Positions 6,424-14,083 of a stretch of 29,910 nt of DNA are shown here, piece after piece. Source of the DNA: a virus. The translations under genes and the position numbers were made by a program. Position 1 is the first letter of the stretch. Every line of letters starts with the position of its first letter. Location of the stretch: the IMG/VR virus record IMGVR_UViG_3300033998_000366, positions 1-29,910 of that record; one strand, 5' to 3'. A model generated the notes under the pieces. It was not told the origin of the DNA and searched no databases. It saw nothing but the letters and a program-made list of their open reading frames with translations.

Positions 6424-6469
6424 ATGCCTCACCCCTTGGCCAGGTTATCATCGTTTTGCTCACCGGCAT
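6410..6469 (-). CDS. Possible 19-codon leader ORF
   Basis: ATG 6469 is preceded by an excellent ribosome binding site (GAGGAGGGG, minus strand 6478-6470) and opens MPVSKTMITWPRGEAYARA before a TGA inside the holin gene. It overlaps the holin start by 14 bases in another frame, so it could couple or tune holin translation. No known family; it may simply be chance downstream of a strong SD. Confidence 0.3.
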   Translation of the reverse strand: MPVSKTMITWPRGEAYARA

Positions 6470-6531
6470 CCCCTCCTCGTACAAAAACAAGATCGTCAAA
6501 CAACTTCTTCCGCCGTGTTCAAGAACTGGGA

Positions 6532-6551
6532 GGGCGGGCTATCGCCCGCCC
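6532..6551. other. DGR-type hairpin/cruciform downstream of the variable region
   Basis: A perfect 8-bp GC-only stem with a 4-nt loop begins 28 bp past the stop of the receptor-binding gene. In the sense (minus) orientation it reads GGGCGGGC, loop GATA, GCCCGCCC. Neither strand has a following U-run, so it is not an intrinsic terminator. DGR target genes are known to need a hairpin/cruciform of this size with a GRNA-type tetraloop just 3' of the variable repeat, and GATA fits that pattern. Confidence 0.65.
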
Positions 6552-6578
6552 AACAGATTTCAGGTTTCAGAACCCAGA

Positions 6579-7673
6579 TTACACGGGAATAAAAGCCGCG
6601 CGGAAGCCGATGCTGCCGACCGAGTCCGAGCGGGCGTCGTGCAGGTTCAGGGCGAAGACCCCCGCATGGGAACCAACGCCCCAACCCCCGCCCCGGATCG
6701 GGAGGCGCTCGCCGTAGTTACGCACCCAGAGGCCGTCGCCACCTAGACCGGTACCTGGGGGCTGGATAGCCAGATGTTTTAACATGGCCGGGGGCGTAAA
6801 ACCGGTTTCGGCCGTGAGGCTCTCAAAGGTCATGCTGCTCTGCCCGTAATAGGCATCCGTCGTCGGGTCGGTGGTATACATCGGGTTAGTCAGGTCCGGG
6901 CTCAGGATGGGGTCGCCGCCTACATCATGATCGGTCTGGGTGCTATCGCCCGCGGTGGTGTTATCGAAATAGGCCCCGGTACCCACCCAGCCGGTCACAT
7001 CGTGGCTATTGTTCTGGGTCTCGAAATTGTTTTGGGCTACCCCGCCGGCACCATGCACGTAAATCTTGCCGTCATGGAGTTTCAGGCCGTCAATCCACTC
7101 CCAGACGTTGCCATTCAGGTCGGCAATGCCAAAGGGGGTGTTGTCATGGTACCAGGATGCGGGCCCGGAACCAGTAGCCGTCCGGCCATCTTTATATACG
7201 CCTCCATCCAAGTATCGATAGACCACCTTGCCCCGCTCATAGCTGGCGCCTATGTCGGCCCCGTAATTGTTATTGCCCCTGGGAAGAAACCCATTTTTCC
7301 AGCACCACAGGGCAATGGCCGCCCATTCTGCATTGGTCATCAAGTGCCAGCCCTTACCCTTGGCAGTGCAGTAGCCCCTGGCCTGGTCAAAGTTCACATA
7401 GACCTTGGGGTCCTGCATCGGCAGGGAGAGGGCGCGGCCGCCCACCACTACATTCTGGAACTTGGAGATAAAGATTTCGTCGATTATCCGGCCGTTTACT
7501 ATAAACGCCGGATGAGGATCTGCCGGCCAGGTTGGGTCAATGTCGCTTAACTTGAAACGCGGGACCACTACCATAATCGAGGGGTAACCCAGGTCGTCAT
7601 AAAGCACTGTATTCTTCCCGCCAGAAGCAGCTTCTACAGCCTGCCGGTAGGTGTCTTTAATTGAAAAGATCAT
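6579..7673 (-). CDS. DGR-type variable tail protein (FGE-sulfatase/C-type lectin fold), receptor-binding protein
   Basis: A 364-residue protein. The first 60 residues are of a tail-attachment kind. From about residue 60 it has the formylglycine-generating-enzyme-like/C-type lectin fold used by DGR variable proteins: FISKFQNVVV, GKGWHLMTNAEWAAIALW, the NNNYGAD region and FGIADLNGNVWEWIDG. The C-terminus is the typical variable region, RGGGWGVGSHAGVFALNL (327-344) followed by HDARSDSVGSIGFRAAF (345-361). True FGE catalysis is not expected. It is likely the distal adhesin of the tail, as Mtd is in BPP-1. Its ATG overlaps the upstream stop (ATGA), and the lysis cassette follows. A hairpin fitting DGR targets lies just downstream. 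Confidence 0.88.
   Translation of the reverse strand: MIFSIKDTYRQAVEAASGGKNTVLYDDLGYPSIMVVVPRFKLSDIDPTWPADPHPAFIVNGRIIDEIFISKFQNVVVGGRALSLPMQDPKVYVNFDQARGYCTAKGKGWHLMTNAEWAAIALWCWKNGFLPRGNNNYGADIGASYERGKVVYRYLDGGVYKDGRTATGSGPASWYHDNTPFGIADLNGNVWEWIDGLKLHDGKIYVHGAGGVAQNNFETQNNSHDVTGWVGTGAYFDNTTAGDSTQTDHDVGGDPILSPDLTNPMYTTDPTTDAYYGQSSMTFESLTAETGFTPPAMLKHLAIQPPGTGLGGDGLWVRNYGERLPIRGGGWGVGSHAGVFALNLHDARSDSVGSIGFRAAFIPV
6582..6695 (-). repeat. Putative DGR variable repeat (VR)
   Basis: This is the 3' end of the receptor-binding gene, residues 327-364. Positions expected to vary (330, 332, 333, 336, 345, 346, 350, 352, 353, 354) are encoded GGT, GGC, GTT, CAT, CAC, GAC, GAC, GTC, GGC and AGC. All end in T or C, as codons derived from AAY in a template by adenine mutagenesis should. 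Intervening invariant residues (W331, G338-L344, R348, IGFRAAF) match conserved DGR positions. The 3' end is GC-rich (CGCGCGGC), as expected for an initiation-of-mutagenic-homology segment. No second copy (template repeat) was found in the window. Confidence 0.7.
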
Positions 7674-8020
7674 AACCCGCTACCTCCTTCAGTTTGGCTG
7701 GGCACTGCCCAAAGATTAAGGACTACTGAGTTAGTATCCAGAGGCAAAGCCTCCCGCGCCAGAACCGGCGCCCCGTTCTCGTCTACCTGGCCGGTGTCCA
7801 CCAGGTGATAGCGCCTTGGCGGAATGATGATGGTGGCCACGTACCATCGCCCCACGCCCTCTACCAGGTGGCCGTCGTCACGGCAGATATCGATCACCGT
7901 TTCCGTATCTTGCTGCCGGGCCGCTAAATCAATCGAAACGGCCCCGCCTCCGAGGGTCAGGACCGTTCCGTCCAGTGCGTAGTCGATTTTTGGCCCCTCA
8001 TTTACTTCTCGTACGATCAT
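7670..8020 (-). CDS. Conserved-looking tail accessory protein, function unknown
   Basis: A 116-residue, mostly beta-predicted protein with no transmembrane helix or signal peptide. It contains a basic-hydrophobic central strand, VGRWYVATIIIPPRRYHLVD, and an acidic N-terminal half. I do not recognise a family. It lies between the fibre-base protein and the variable receptor-binding protein and overlaps the latter by ATGA, so a linker, chaperone or adaptor role for the distal tail is the simplest guess. Confidence 0.7.
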   Translation of the reverse strand: MIVREVNEGPKIDYALDGTVLTLGGGAVSIDLAARQQDTETVIDICRDDGHLVEGVGRWYVATIIIPPRRYHLVDTGQVDENGAPVLAREALPLDTNSVVLNLWAVPSQTEGGSGL

Positions 8021-8032
8021 CCGCTCACCCCC

Positions 8033-9709
8033 TTAAGCGATATCCGGATTAACAATAGTCCAGCGTACCTGAATGTTATCCGCGGTGCCGGTAGGCCTGA
8101 TCTTGAACCCGTTGCTCGCCTTATCGTAGACCTCTAGCCGGCCAACCTTATCCAGGTCGCTGGCGCTTTCCACCGTGAGTAACACGTCATAATCCGGAGT
8201 GTCCAGCATCGGGTACCCCGCGGGGCTGACTAAGGCGAAGGGCTTGGTGTTGTAATAGTTCGGGTGCCCTGGTTCCAGCCGCCGCTGGTCTGTGAAAGTG
8301 CAGGCGCTCAGGTCTGTGCCTTGGTCGCCCGCCGGCACCGTGATCTGGTAGAGCTTCAATTTGCCCTCCGGGACGGCGGTGCCAAGGTATACTTTATATC
8401 TTCCAGCGCTGGCATCCCAGTCCAGCCAGGTGTAGTAGGTCTTGGCCACTGTGTCCGGGTTCGTGGGCACCGCAGCCACGTTCTGCTCATCCGGGATCAG
8501 GACGTCCTTACCATCTACATATACCTTAGAAACATTGCCGGCCGTATAAGTGCCGGTCTTTGTAACCTGGATGTTCCTCGAGTTGGGCACTCCGTTGATA
8601 ACTGCTCCCTCGACCACCAGCTTATTGTAGATGGTCACCGTGCCCTGTTGCAGCCGCTGCTTTTTCCATTTGTCCAGTTCGAGGTCGGTGCTCCTGACCG
8701 CCCGGGCAAGCTCCATTACGGTGGCTCCCATGGCTTCAATGCCGGGAGAGAGGTATTCCTTCAGGTCGGTTAAAAAATAGGTTGGCGTTACGTCCCTGGC
8801 CGCAATGACGTTGTGGAATAGTTGGTCTGGCCGCGGGTTGGGCTGCCCATAGGCCGGGGCGCCGTCAGGGTTATTCACGGCATCATAGGCCGTCTGGTTC
8901 CGTCTATGAACCTTAAATAAACTCAGGGCATAGACGTAACCGGTGGCGCATTTAAGGGCATCGCAGGCCGCTTCGGAACCGTCACCGGCCACGTAGAGCT
9001 TGCTGTCGGTACTCGACGGCGAGAAAGTGTAAGAGGTATCTGCCCCGGCCCCGCCCCAGGCCTTAACTTTGTCCCCATGGTTTACGCCGTCTGGATAGTT
9101 CACAAAGTCGACGTCGGCCACAGTCCGGATGCGCCACCTGAGTTGGATGCGCCGGGTGGTCTCGTCCCCGATGGTGGTATCCTGGAGATCGTTGGTCTGG
9201 GTGCCGCTCTGGACGCCGCCGTACTTATAGACGTTCTCGCTATCGGGTTCCGGGCTCCCTGTGGGCGCCACTTCCTCAAACCAGAACTCGATAAAAGCCA
9301 GGTCATCCCGGTAGCCCGAAATAGGGGCTTCCGGGAAAATAATGTCGTTAGCAGTGTCGCTCCGGTTGGCCCCGGCGATTTTGACTAGCCAGCCGTTGAC
9401 CAGGGCGTAGGTCTCGTTTAGTCGCAGGCAGTTTAGCGGATTAGTGACCTCTGTGGTCAACGCACCAAGGGCCAAAATGCCCGAGGGCATCAACTGCCTG
9501 AATAGTTGCGCCCTGAGATGATTTTGTACCTGCTGCAGCAGATTGATCTCGGCGTCCAGGGGGGGCTTGCCTTGTTGGAACATTACTGCCGTAAATCCCC
9601 GATCTGTTGGGTCCAGCAACCTGGAAACGCCAGTGGCTACCACAGGCCCCCCGGTCCACAGCTCGCGGGAAGTCGTATCGCCCTGGTACTTCACCAGCTT
9701 CTCTGCCAC
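8033..9709 (-). CDS. Tail fibre/baseplate wedge protein, DUF4815-like
   Basis: A 558-residue structural protein. The N-terminus (about residues 30-75) has RGFTAVMFQQGKPPLDAEIN, LLQQVQNHL and RQLMPSG, a pattern recurring at the start of large phage fibre or baseplate-attached proteins of the DUF4815 type. A beta-rich body follows, including LNETYALVNGWLVKIAG. The C-terminus carries a probable carbohydrate/fibre-type beta domain ending IQVRWTIVNPDIA. It sits directly after gpI and before the receptor-binding protein, so it probably connects baseplate and adhesin. The DUF name is from motif memory. Confidence 0.7.
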   Translation of the reverse strand: MAEKLVKYQGDTTSRELWTGGPVVATGVSRLLDPTDRGFTAVMFQQGKPPLDAEINLLQQVQNHLRAQLFRQLMPSGILALGALTTEVTNPLNCLRLNETYALVNGWLVKIAGANRSDTANDIIFPEAPISGYRDDLAFIEFWFEEVAPTGSPEPDSENVYKYGGVQSGTQTNDLQDTTIGDETTRRIQLRWRIRTVADVDFVNYPDGVNHGDKVKAWGGAGADTSYTFSPSSTDSKLYVAGDGSEAACDALKCATGYVYALSLFKVHRRNQTAYDAVNNPDGAPAYGQPNPRPDQLFHNVIAARDVTPTYFLTDLKEYLSPGIEAMGATVMELARAVRSTDLELDKWKKQRLQQGTVTIYNKLVVEGAVINGVPNSRNIQVTKTGTYTAGNVSKVYVDGKDVLIPDEQNVAAVPTNPDTVAKTYYTWLDWDASAGRYKVYLGTAVPEGKLKLYQITVPAGDQGTDLSACTFTDQRRLEPGHPNYYNTKPFALVSPAGYPMLDTPDYDVLLTVESASDLDKVGRLEVYDKASNGFKIRPTGTADNIQVRWTIVNPDIA

Positions 9710-9710
9710 A

Positions 9711-10880
9711 TTAGACCGCCTCCTTCAGTTCTTTCTTCCACATGTACCCCAGGACCGGCTTGCCGTTGAGGACCATGCCGGCCTCGGGATTGAACTTTTT
9801 GTATGTCCGCACATCCGGATGATTGATGATCTCCTGCCTGGTCTCGGTGGGCCCCCGATTTAGAAGGGTGCCGCCGTCATTCTTGACGGTGATCTCCAAA
9901 ACCGGATGATGGACCACCACCTGCTCGCTGGTCTTTGGCCCGGCGTTGAGCCTGGCCTGGCCGGTCATAGTTAAAGTCGGCGGGCTATTGAACCGTGGGC
10001 CCGTGAACCTGTGCTCAGTAATTGTCTCATCCCAGCCGTGGTCTACCACGTCCTCGATTACGGTACCACGGGCATTGAGCGCCGCTACCGGTGCCACAAA
10101 ACGCTTATAGGTCCGGCTGCCTGGGTGCTGGATTACCTGTTGTTGGGTGGACGTTGGCCCCTCGTTGGCCCTTCCTGTGCCGTTCAGTTTCAAACTGGGA
10201 CCATTGAGCCGGGGGCCGATGAATGTCTTGAAAGTAATGGTTTCGCTCCAGGAAGTGTCCTCGGTCACGGCCTCCACGGCACCGGCGGCATTAAACCGCG
10301 GCCCGGTGAACACCTTCCAGGTCTTGGTCTCCTGCCAAGAAAGGTCCTGGGTAACTGTTACCAGTGCCCCGGCCTGGTTCAGTAGGAGCATGCGGTCCGG
10401 GATGCCCACAGCTTCTACCACTGCATGCACTGGTTTCATAAAAACAATAACCGCCTCGATGGCAGTTACCCATTTCCACAGATCAGGTGCCAAATAGATC
10501 ATGGCCTTGTTTTTGTCCTCGTCAGGAATGTTTCGCCCGAGCCCGTAAAAGAAGGGCCATAATTCCTTGACCGATATGCTTACCCCATAAATTATGTTGA
10601 CAGTCTTTTCAATGCCCTCTCTGGTACCTCTCCACCTATAGATGTTCAGCAGGGACTTCAGTAGTAACCTCCTGTTATCTGGCCATCGCCATTTCCAACC
10701 GAAAGCTTTAAGCCATCTTTCTGCGGTTGTATCATCCATCCGCAAAAGGTCAAAGGTATCATAAAGCCGCTCAATGCCATCTTGGTGAGTTTTCAAGCCG
10801 TCATCTAGTACATCGATCAGCTTTGCCAGTTCTGTGTCTTGCTCAAACAGGCTCTGTGGCATGGTCTGTTTAAGTGACAT
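9711..10880 (-). CDS. Tail protein I (gpI-like) with a repetitive C-terminal extension
   Basis: A 389-residue protein. Residues 1-160 fit the P2 gpI-like phage tail family: LIDVLDDGLKTHQDGIERLY, an AFGWKWRWPDNRRLLLKSLL segment and a TREGIEKTVNIIYG motif. P2 gpI sits at the baseplate edge and connects to fibres. The remaining about 220 residues contain two alternating repeat types. W-x-ET-x-T...F-x-GPRxN occurs at about 182-197, 211-226 and 283-298. LN-x-GP...Q...HP occurs at about 238-253, 311-326 and 340-355. The extension is beta-rich and probably the fibre-docking part. It overlaps the end of the gpJ gene. Confidence 0.82.
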   Translation of the reverse strand: MSLKQTMPQSLFEQDTELAKLIDVLDDGLKTHQDGIERLYDTFDLLRMDDTTAERWLKAFGWKWRWPDNRRLLLKSLLNIYRWRGTREGIEKTVNIIYGVSISVKELWPFFYGLGRNIPDEDKNKAMIYLAPDLWKWVTAIEAVIVFMKPVHAVVEAVGIPDRMLLLNQAGALVTVTQDLSWQETKTWKVFTGPRFNAAGAVEAVTEDTSWSETITFKTFIGPRLNGPSLKLNGTGRANEGPTSTQQQVIQHPGSRTYKRFVAPVAALNARGTVIEDVVDHGWDETITEHRFTGPRFNSPPTLTMTGQARLNAGPKTSEQVVVHHPVLEITVKNDGGTLLNRGPTETRQEIINHPDVRTYKKFNPEAGMVLNGKPVLGYMWKKELKEAV

Positions 10881-12273
10881 TCACGGTCACCGTCCCTAAT
10901 GCTGGCAGGATATCGGCTGCTGGTATCACATCAGCAGTTGGCGAGTCAAAAACCACATTCGCTACTCCCTGAACACTCGCCACCCATGCTGTGAGTTTGG
11001 CAAGGTATATAGGCTTGCCGAAATCTATAGCCCACGAAATCTCATCTTCTTTACGAGCATAATCAAAAAATTGTTTGATTGCTTCATAAACCTTGCTTTG
11101 GACATCCGCAGGTGAATAACCTGGGGCAACTGTCACGGTACAACTCACGTCGACGTTAAGATACTTAGCCGGTTTCACGTCCACAGCCAATGTAAGAAGT
11201 TTGGGCCTGTTAACAGTCACCTCTTGCATTACCGCATCTAACAGAGCCTGACTCGGTGTTCCCCCACCTTCCGGAACCACATAGATGATCACCGTCAAAG
11301 GTGGGATAGTGGGATCTTGTTCATTGGTCAGCACTAGCACCCGCTGTACCCCCGTAACCGACTGGGCGGCTTCGGTAAAGTCGTTCCTGGTCACACACCT
11401 ATTAGTTGTAGTTACCCATGCGGGTATAGCTTCTCGCAAGTGATTAATATCCTCTTGGTCTTCGCCTCCAGCGGCAGGTTCGTTATTAGTTACCCGCACA
11501 TCAGCGAGGTAACCATTGGCATCATAAAGGACTGTTTCAACCATACTAATAGCACCGGCAGGAACATTACCCTCCCTGCCCCGGGTAACTTTATATTCAA
11601 CCTCAATCGTCGCCCCCTGGGGAGGAGCTTTGCCGTTTACACCATCGCCGAAAATCACCAAAACCGTTCCATCTTCCTGTAGCTCTGCGACATAATGCGT
11701 ATCCGTGCTCCCGCTCAGCAGAAAATCCCGCACCCTGGCCCACTCTTGGCCGTCTACTAAAACTCGCAGGCTATCCAACCATACCGGGCCGTAGGAAGTC
11801 TGGTAAACCTGGCTCGGTTCGCCGGTTCCGGTGAAGGTATCCTCCTTTTCCTCCACCTGTCTTGCGGCCACATTTACGCTGCTCTGGCCGGCAGGAATAA
11901 CCGCCGCTACGGTGGTCATGAAGGGAATGGGGTCTGGCCCGGGCGTGCTGGCCTTAGTTCCTATGGGAATGGCTATGTCAACGTTGGTAGGTTCCTGCAC
12001 CGAAAAAGTCAGAGTTACTTCGGCTGGCCTAGCTGACTGTACCTCGTATCCAACCAGACGGGCCCACCGCAGGAGGCTCTCGTACTTAGTAGCCGTATCT
12101 GGGAATAGCTCATGCTCTACCGCATCCAAACGATACTCCTGCTTTTCTATTTGGTCCGCAAGGCACTCAAGCAGGATATTACCGATGTGCTTGGCCTCGG
12201 TGTTCCAGTTGGGCCAGCGCTGCTTCACGAACTGCTTGAGTTCGGTTACTATCTCAGCATATGTCCTCCCCAT
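10870..12273 (-). CDS. Baseplate J-like protein
   Basis: A 467-residue baseplate wedge protein of the gpJ/Mu gp47 family. The N-terminal helical region includes FVKQRWPNWNTEAKHIGNIL, LRWARLVGYEV and ATKYESLL. A middle beta domain contains PIGTKASTPG, VLVIFGDGVNGKAPPQGATI and EVEYKVTRGREGNVPAGAI, the family hallmark with GDG and GxxGNVPAG. The C-terminal half, from about VTRNDFTEAAQSVTGVQRV, completes the fold. In contractile tails this protein forms the wedge around the hub together with gp25 and gpI, its two neighbours here. Confidence 0.92.
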   Translation of the reverse strand: MGRTYAEIVTELKQFVKQRWPNWNTEAKHIGNILLECLADQIEKQEYRLDAVEHELFPDTATKYESLLRWARLVGYEVQSARPAEVTLTFSVQEPTNVDIAIPIGTKASTPGPDPIPFMTTVAAVIPAGQSSVNVAARQVEEKEDTFTGTGEPSQVYQTSYGPVWLDSLRVLVDGQEWARVRDFLLSGSTDTHYVAELQEDGTVLVIFGDGVNGKAPPQGATIEVEYKVTRGREGNVPAGAISMVETVLYDANGYLADVRVTNNEPAAGGEDQEDINHLREAIPAWVTTTNRCVTRNDFTEAAQSVTGVQRVLVLTNEQDPTIPPLTVIIYVVPEGGGTPSQALLDAVMQEVTVNRPKLLTLAVDVKPAKYLNVDVSCTVTVAPGYSPADVQSKVYEAIKQFFDYARKEDEISWAIDFGKPIYLAKLTAWVASVQGVANVVFDSPTADVIPAADILPALGTVTVNVT

Positions 12274-12642
12274 CTATACACCTCCCCCCATAGTGGCCAG
12301 AGTTTCCCGGACTTCTCTGATCCCGGCCTCCGGGGCGCTCCACAGGATGTGCACCCGATACAATGCTTGATTGTAGTCATATGTTACCTGAGTATCCTCC
12401 ACCCTGGCCCGGGGTTCCCATGTTTCTATATCCCGCTTAACCATGCCGGCGATCACATCTTCCAACCCCGGTCCCGGATTACGAAAAACCACCAAGGCGG
12501 CGTGATTGCCGAAATCTGGAAAGCGCTGGTGCTCCCCGGGGATAACAGTCAAAATGCACCTGATTACTGTTGCAATTTCCTCGATCTCATTAGCTGGATA
12601 AGTAAAAGCCCCATCACCCTTGTGTTCGAGAAGGTAAAGCAC
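12274..12642 (-). CDS. Baseplate wedge protein, gp25/gpW-like
   Basis: A 122-residue protein. The open frame extends further upstream over the gpV gene, but GTG 12642 follows GGAGGTGATCC and sits seven bases beyond the gpV stop, so I take that start. Motifs include ANEIEEIATVIRCILTVIPG, HQRFPDFG and LVVFRNPGPGLEDVIAGMVKRDIETWEPRA, typical of the GPW_gp25 family, whose lysozyme-related fold starts sheath assembly at the baseplate. It lies between gpV and gpJ, the standard myovirus order. Confidence 0.85.
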   Translation of the reverse strand: MLYLLEHKGDGAFTYPANEIEEIATVIRCILTVIPGEHQRFPDFGNHAALVVFRNPGPGLEDVIAGMVKRDIETWEPRARVEDTQVTYDYNQALYRVHILWSAPEAGIREVRETLATMGGGV

Positions 12643-12646
12643 GGGA

Positions 12647-13066
12647 TCACCTCCAGAAACCGCACCAGATGGGCTTATCCGGGTCGCCGCCCTCGAACTC
12701 CACCCAAACCCCGGTGCCGGAAGGAATGTTCCAATCGGCAGGATTAACACCTACCACCTGGGGCAATACCTTGCGGGTCACGACAAGATAATTGCCGACC
12801 CCTAGCGAACCGGTCACTGGAGAAGTATGCTCCTGATCTGTAAATGCACTGTCCACATGCAGATCGTCTATGGTCCAGCCAGACGTATAAACCAGTTCCG
12901 GCGGCAGCGCCGGGTAGGCCCAGCTTTCTAGGATTTTAAACCCGAAGAGAGCGGGCACCTGCACCTTCACCCGCCCTTTCCCTTCCGGATCTTTGCCTAC
13001 CACCACTATGCCCCGGTATTTCCCGTAGATTTTAGGTTTCAATTCAGGTAAGCGGTGACTATCCAT
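12647..13066 (-). CDS. Baseplate assembly protein V, gp5-like OB domain
   Basis: A 139-residue protein with the N-terminal OB fold of phage central-spike proteins. YRGIVVVGKDPEGKGRVKVQV opens the domain, and GVWVEFEGGDPDKPIWCGFW closes it. Both patterns are typical of the Phage_base_V/gp5 family. There is no long beta-helix or PAAR-like tip domain, so the spike would be short or completed by another protein. Its gene overlaps the end of the gpD-like hub gene, with which it forms the hub/spike complex. Confidence 0.88.
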   Translation of the reverse strand: MDSHRLPELKPKIYGKYRGIVVVGKDPEGKGRVKVQVPALFGFKILESWAYPALPPELVYTSGWTIDDLHVDSAFTDQEHTSPVTGSLGVGNYLVVTRKVLPQVVGVNPADWNIPSGTGVWVEFEGGDPDKPIWCGFWR

Positions 13067-13842
13067 GCCTCATGCCTCACTTCGTGTATGCACTTAGTTA
13101 CGCTGCGCTTGCTGCTGTCCGGCAAGAGCACGTGGCATCCGGCCCGCAATCCGGCCTGACCCACGCAAATCAATTTTCCTTTCGGATCTGCAACCGCCAG
13201 CCTCTGAAGATAGTCCCGGGCCTCCGCCGGGCTGTGGAATACCTCCGCCACCCGAGTTTCAATACCGTCACCAACCGCTATCTCAAAGGCCTGGCCTTGC
13301 GGTGTAAACCCGGCGGCTACATACTTTTTGCCGGCTACGGCAGCCGGCTTATAATTAATGACTTGCTCCACCTTGACTTGGGGAGGTGCTGCCACATTTA
13401 CCGCTCCTTGCCCATCCCGCCATACTGGTACACTACCGGCCAGGCGGTAAAGAAAAGCTATATCGCTTTCGTTTTGTGCATAAGTCCGATCACCGCCAGC
13501 AATCTCAATCCTCCCAGTCTTTTCTCCCCTTTTTGAAAGCAATTTAACGATAGCCGCCACCCGCGGCCCCGGGTAAACCTCCTGAGTCTTGGTCTGCCAC
13601 TCCTGGCCGAATTCCAGGGCAATTACCTCTATGCGCTCCCCCCGACGCACCCGCCAGACTTTGTAGCCGGCCACCCGTTCCAGGTTGCCGGGCACACCAA
13701 AGACAACCGATACAGCATCACCTTTTTCCAGGTTGATCTGGTCCTTGCCGTCAAAAACGATGGTAAGGCTGCCTATTTCCTTGCGGTTCGTATCCCAAAT
13801 CAACGACACCGGGGAAGCCTGCGTGCCAGTTACCATGATCAT
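13039..13842 (-). CDS. Baseplate hub protein, gpD/gp27-like
   Basis: A 267-residue protein placed between a LysM tail protein and gpV, the usual place of the late-control gpD hub. Supporting patterns are an N-terminal beta domain with MVTGTQASPVSLIWDTNRKE, FGQEWQTKTQEVYPG, and the segment YAQNESDIAFLYRLAGSVPV, which corresponds to the conserved SDwdFL-RLA motif of the family. The C-terminal part contains ARDYLQRLAVADPKG and a GLRAGCHVLLPD element. The ATG at 13842 overlaps the LysM gene stop. Hub trimers cap the tube and hold the spike. Confidence 0.82.
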   Translation of the reverse strand: MIMVTGTQASPVSLIWDTNRKEIGSLTIVFDGKDQINLEKGDAVSVVFGVPGNLERVAGYKVWRVRRGERIEVIALEFGQEWQTKTQEVYPGPRVAAIVKLLSKRGEKTGRIEIAGGDRTYAQNESDIAFLYRLAGSVPVWRDGQGAVNVAAPPQVKVEQVINYKPAAVAGKKYVAAGFTPQGQAFEIAVGDGIETRVAEVFHSPAEARDYLQRLAVADPKGKLICVGQAGLRAGCHVLLPDSSKRSVTKCIHEVRHEAWIVTAYLN

Positions 13843-14066
13843 CTCTCGATCACTTCCAAGACGTCAGTATAAGCAGGAATCAAAATCACCGTTCCCGGCC
13901 CCGGTTCCAGGGTTGGGTCTTCTATGCCATTCGCTGAGGCAATGGCCCACCACAAATTTGGATTGCCATAGAAGCGGTTGGCCAGGTTACACCAGGTATC
14001 CCCACTGTTAACGGTATAAGGCTGACCCTTCCCATATAATTCCAACCTTTGCAGTGTGACATCCAT
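13839..14066 (-). CDS. LysM-domain tail protein (gpX-like)
   Basis: A 75-residue protein that is essentially one LysM domain: YTVNSGDTWCNLANRFYGNP, LWWAIASANGIEDP, then PGTVILIPA. In myophages such small LysM proteins act at the baseplate hub, where they may clamp the hub-tube joint; peptidoglycan binding is a secondary possibility. It follows the CIS-tube-like gene, with which it is often fused in contractile injection systems. Here the two are separate genes. Confidence 0.88.
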   Translation of the reverse strand: MDVTLQRLELYGKGQPYTVNSGDTWCNLANRFYGNPNLWWAIASANGIEDPTLEPGPGTVILIPAYTDVLEVIER

Positions 14067-14083
14067 CTTTGTATCACCCGACT

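Noticed and set aside
6532-6551. GC-rich hairpin read as a rho-independent terminator
   Set aside because: No T-run follows on either strand, and the downstream lysis genes appear to need transcription through it. Its position and loop fit a DGR cruciform better.
5843-6578. Possible DGR template repeat or accessory gene between the adhesin and the lysis genes
   Set aside because: No stretch in this segment resembles the variable region 6582-6695, and the coding frames are membrane proteins, not Avd or RT.
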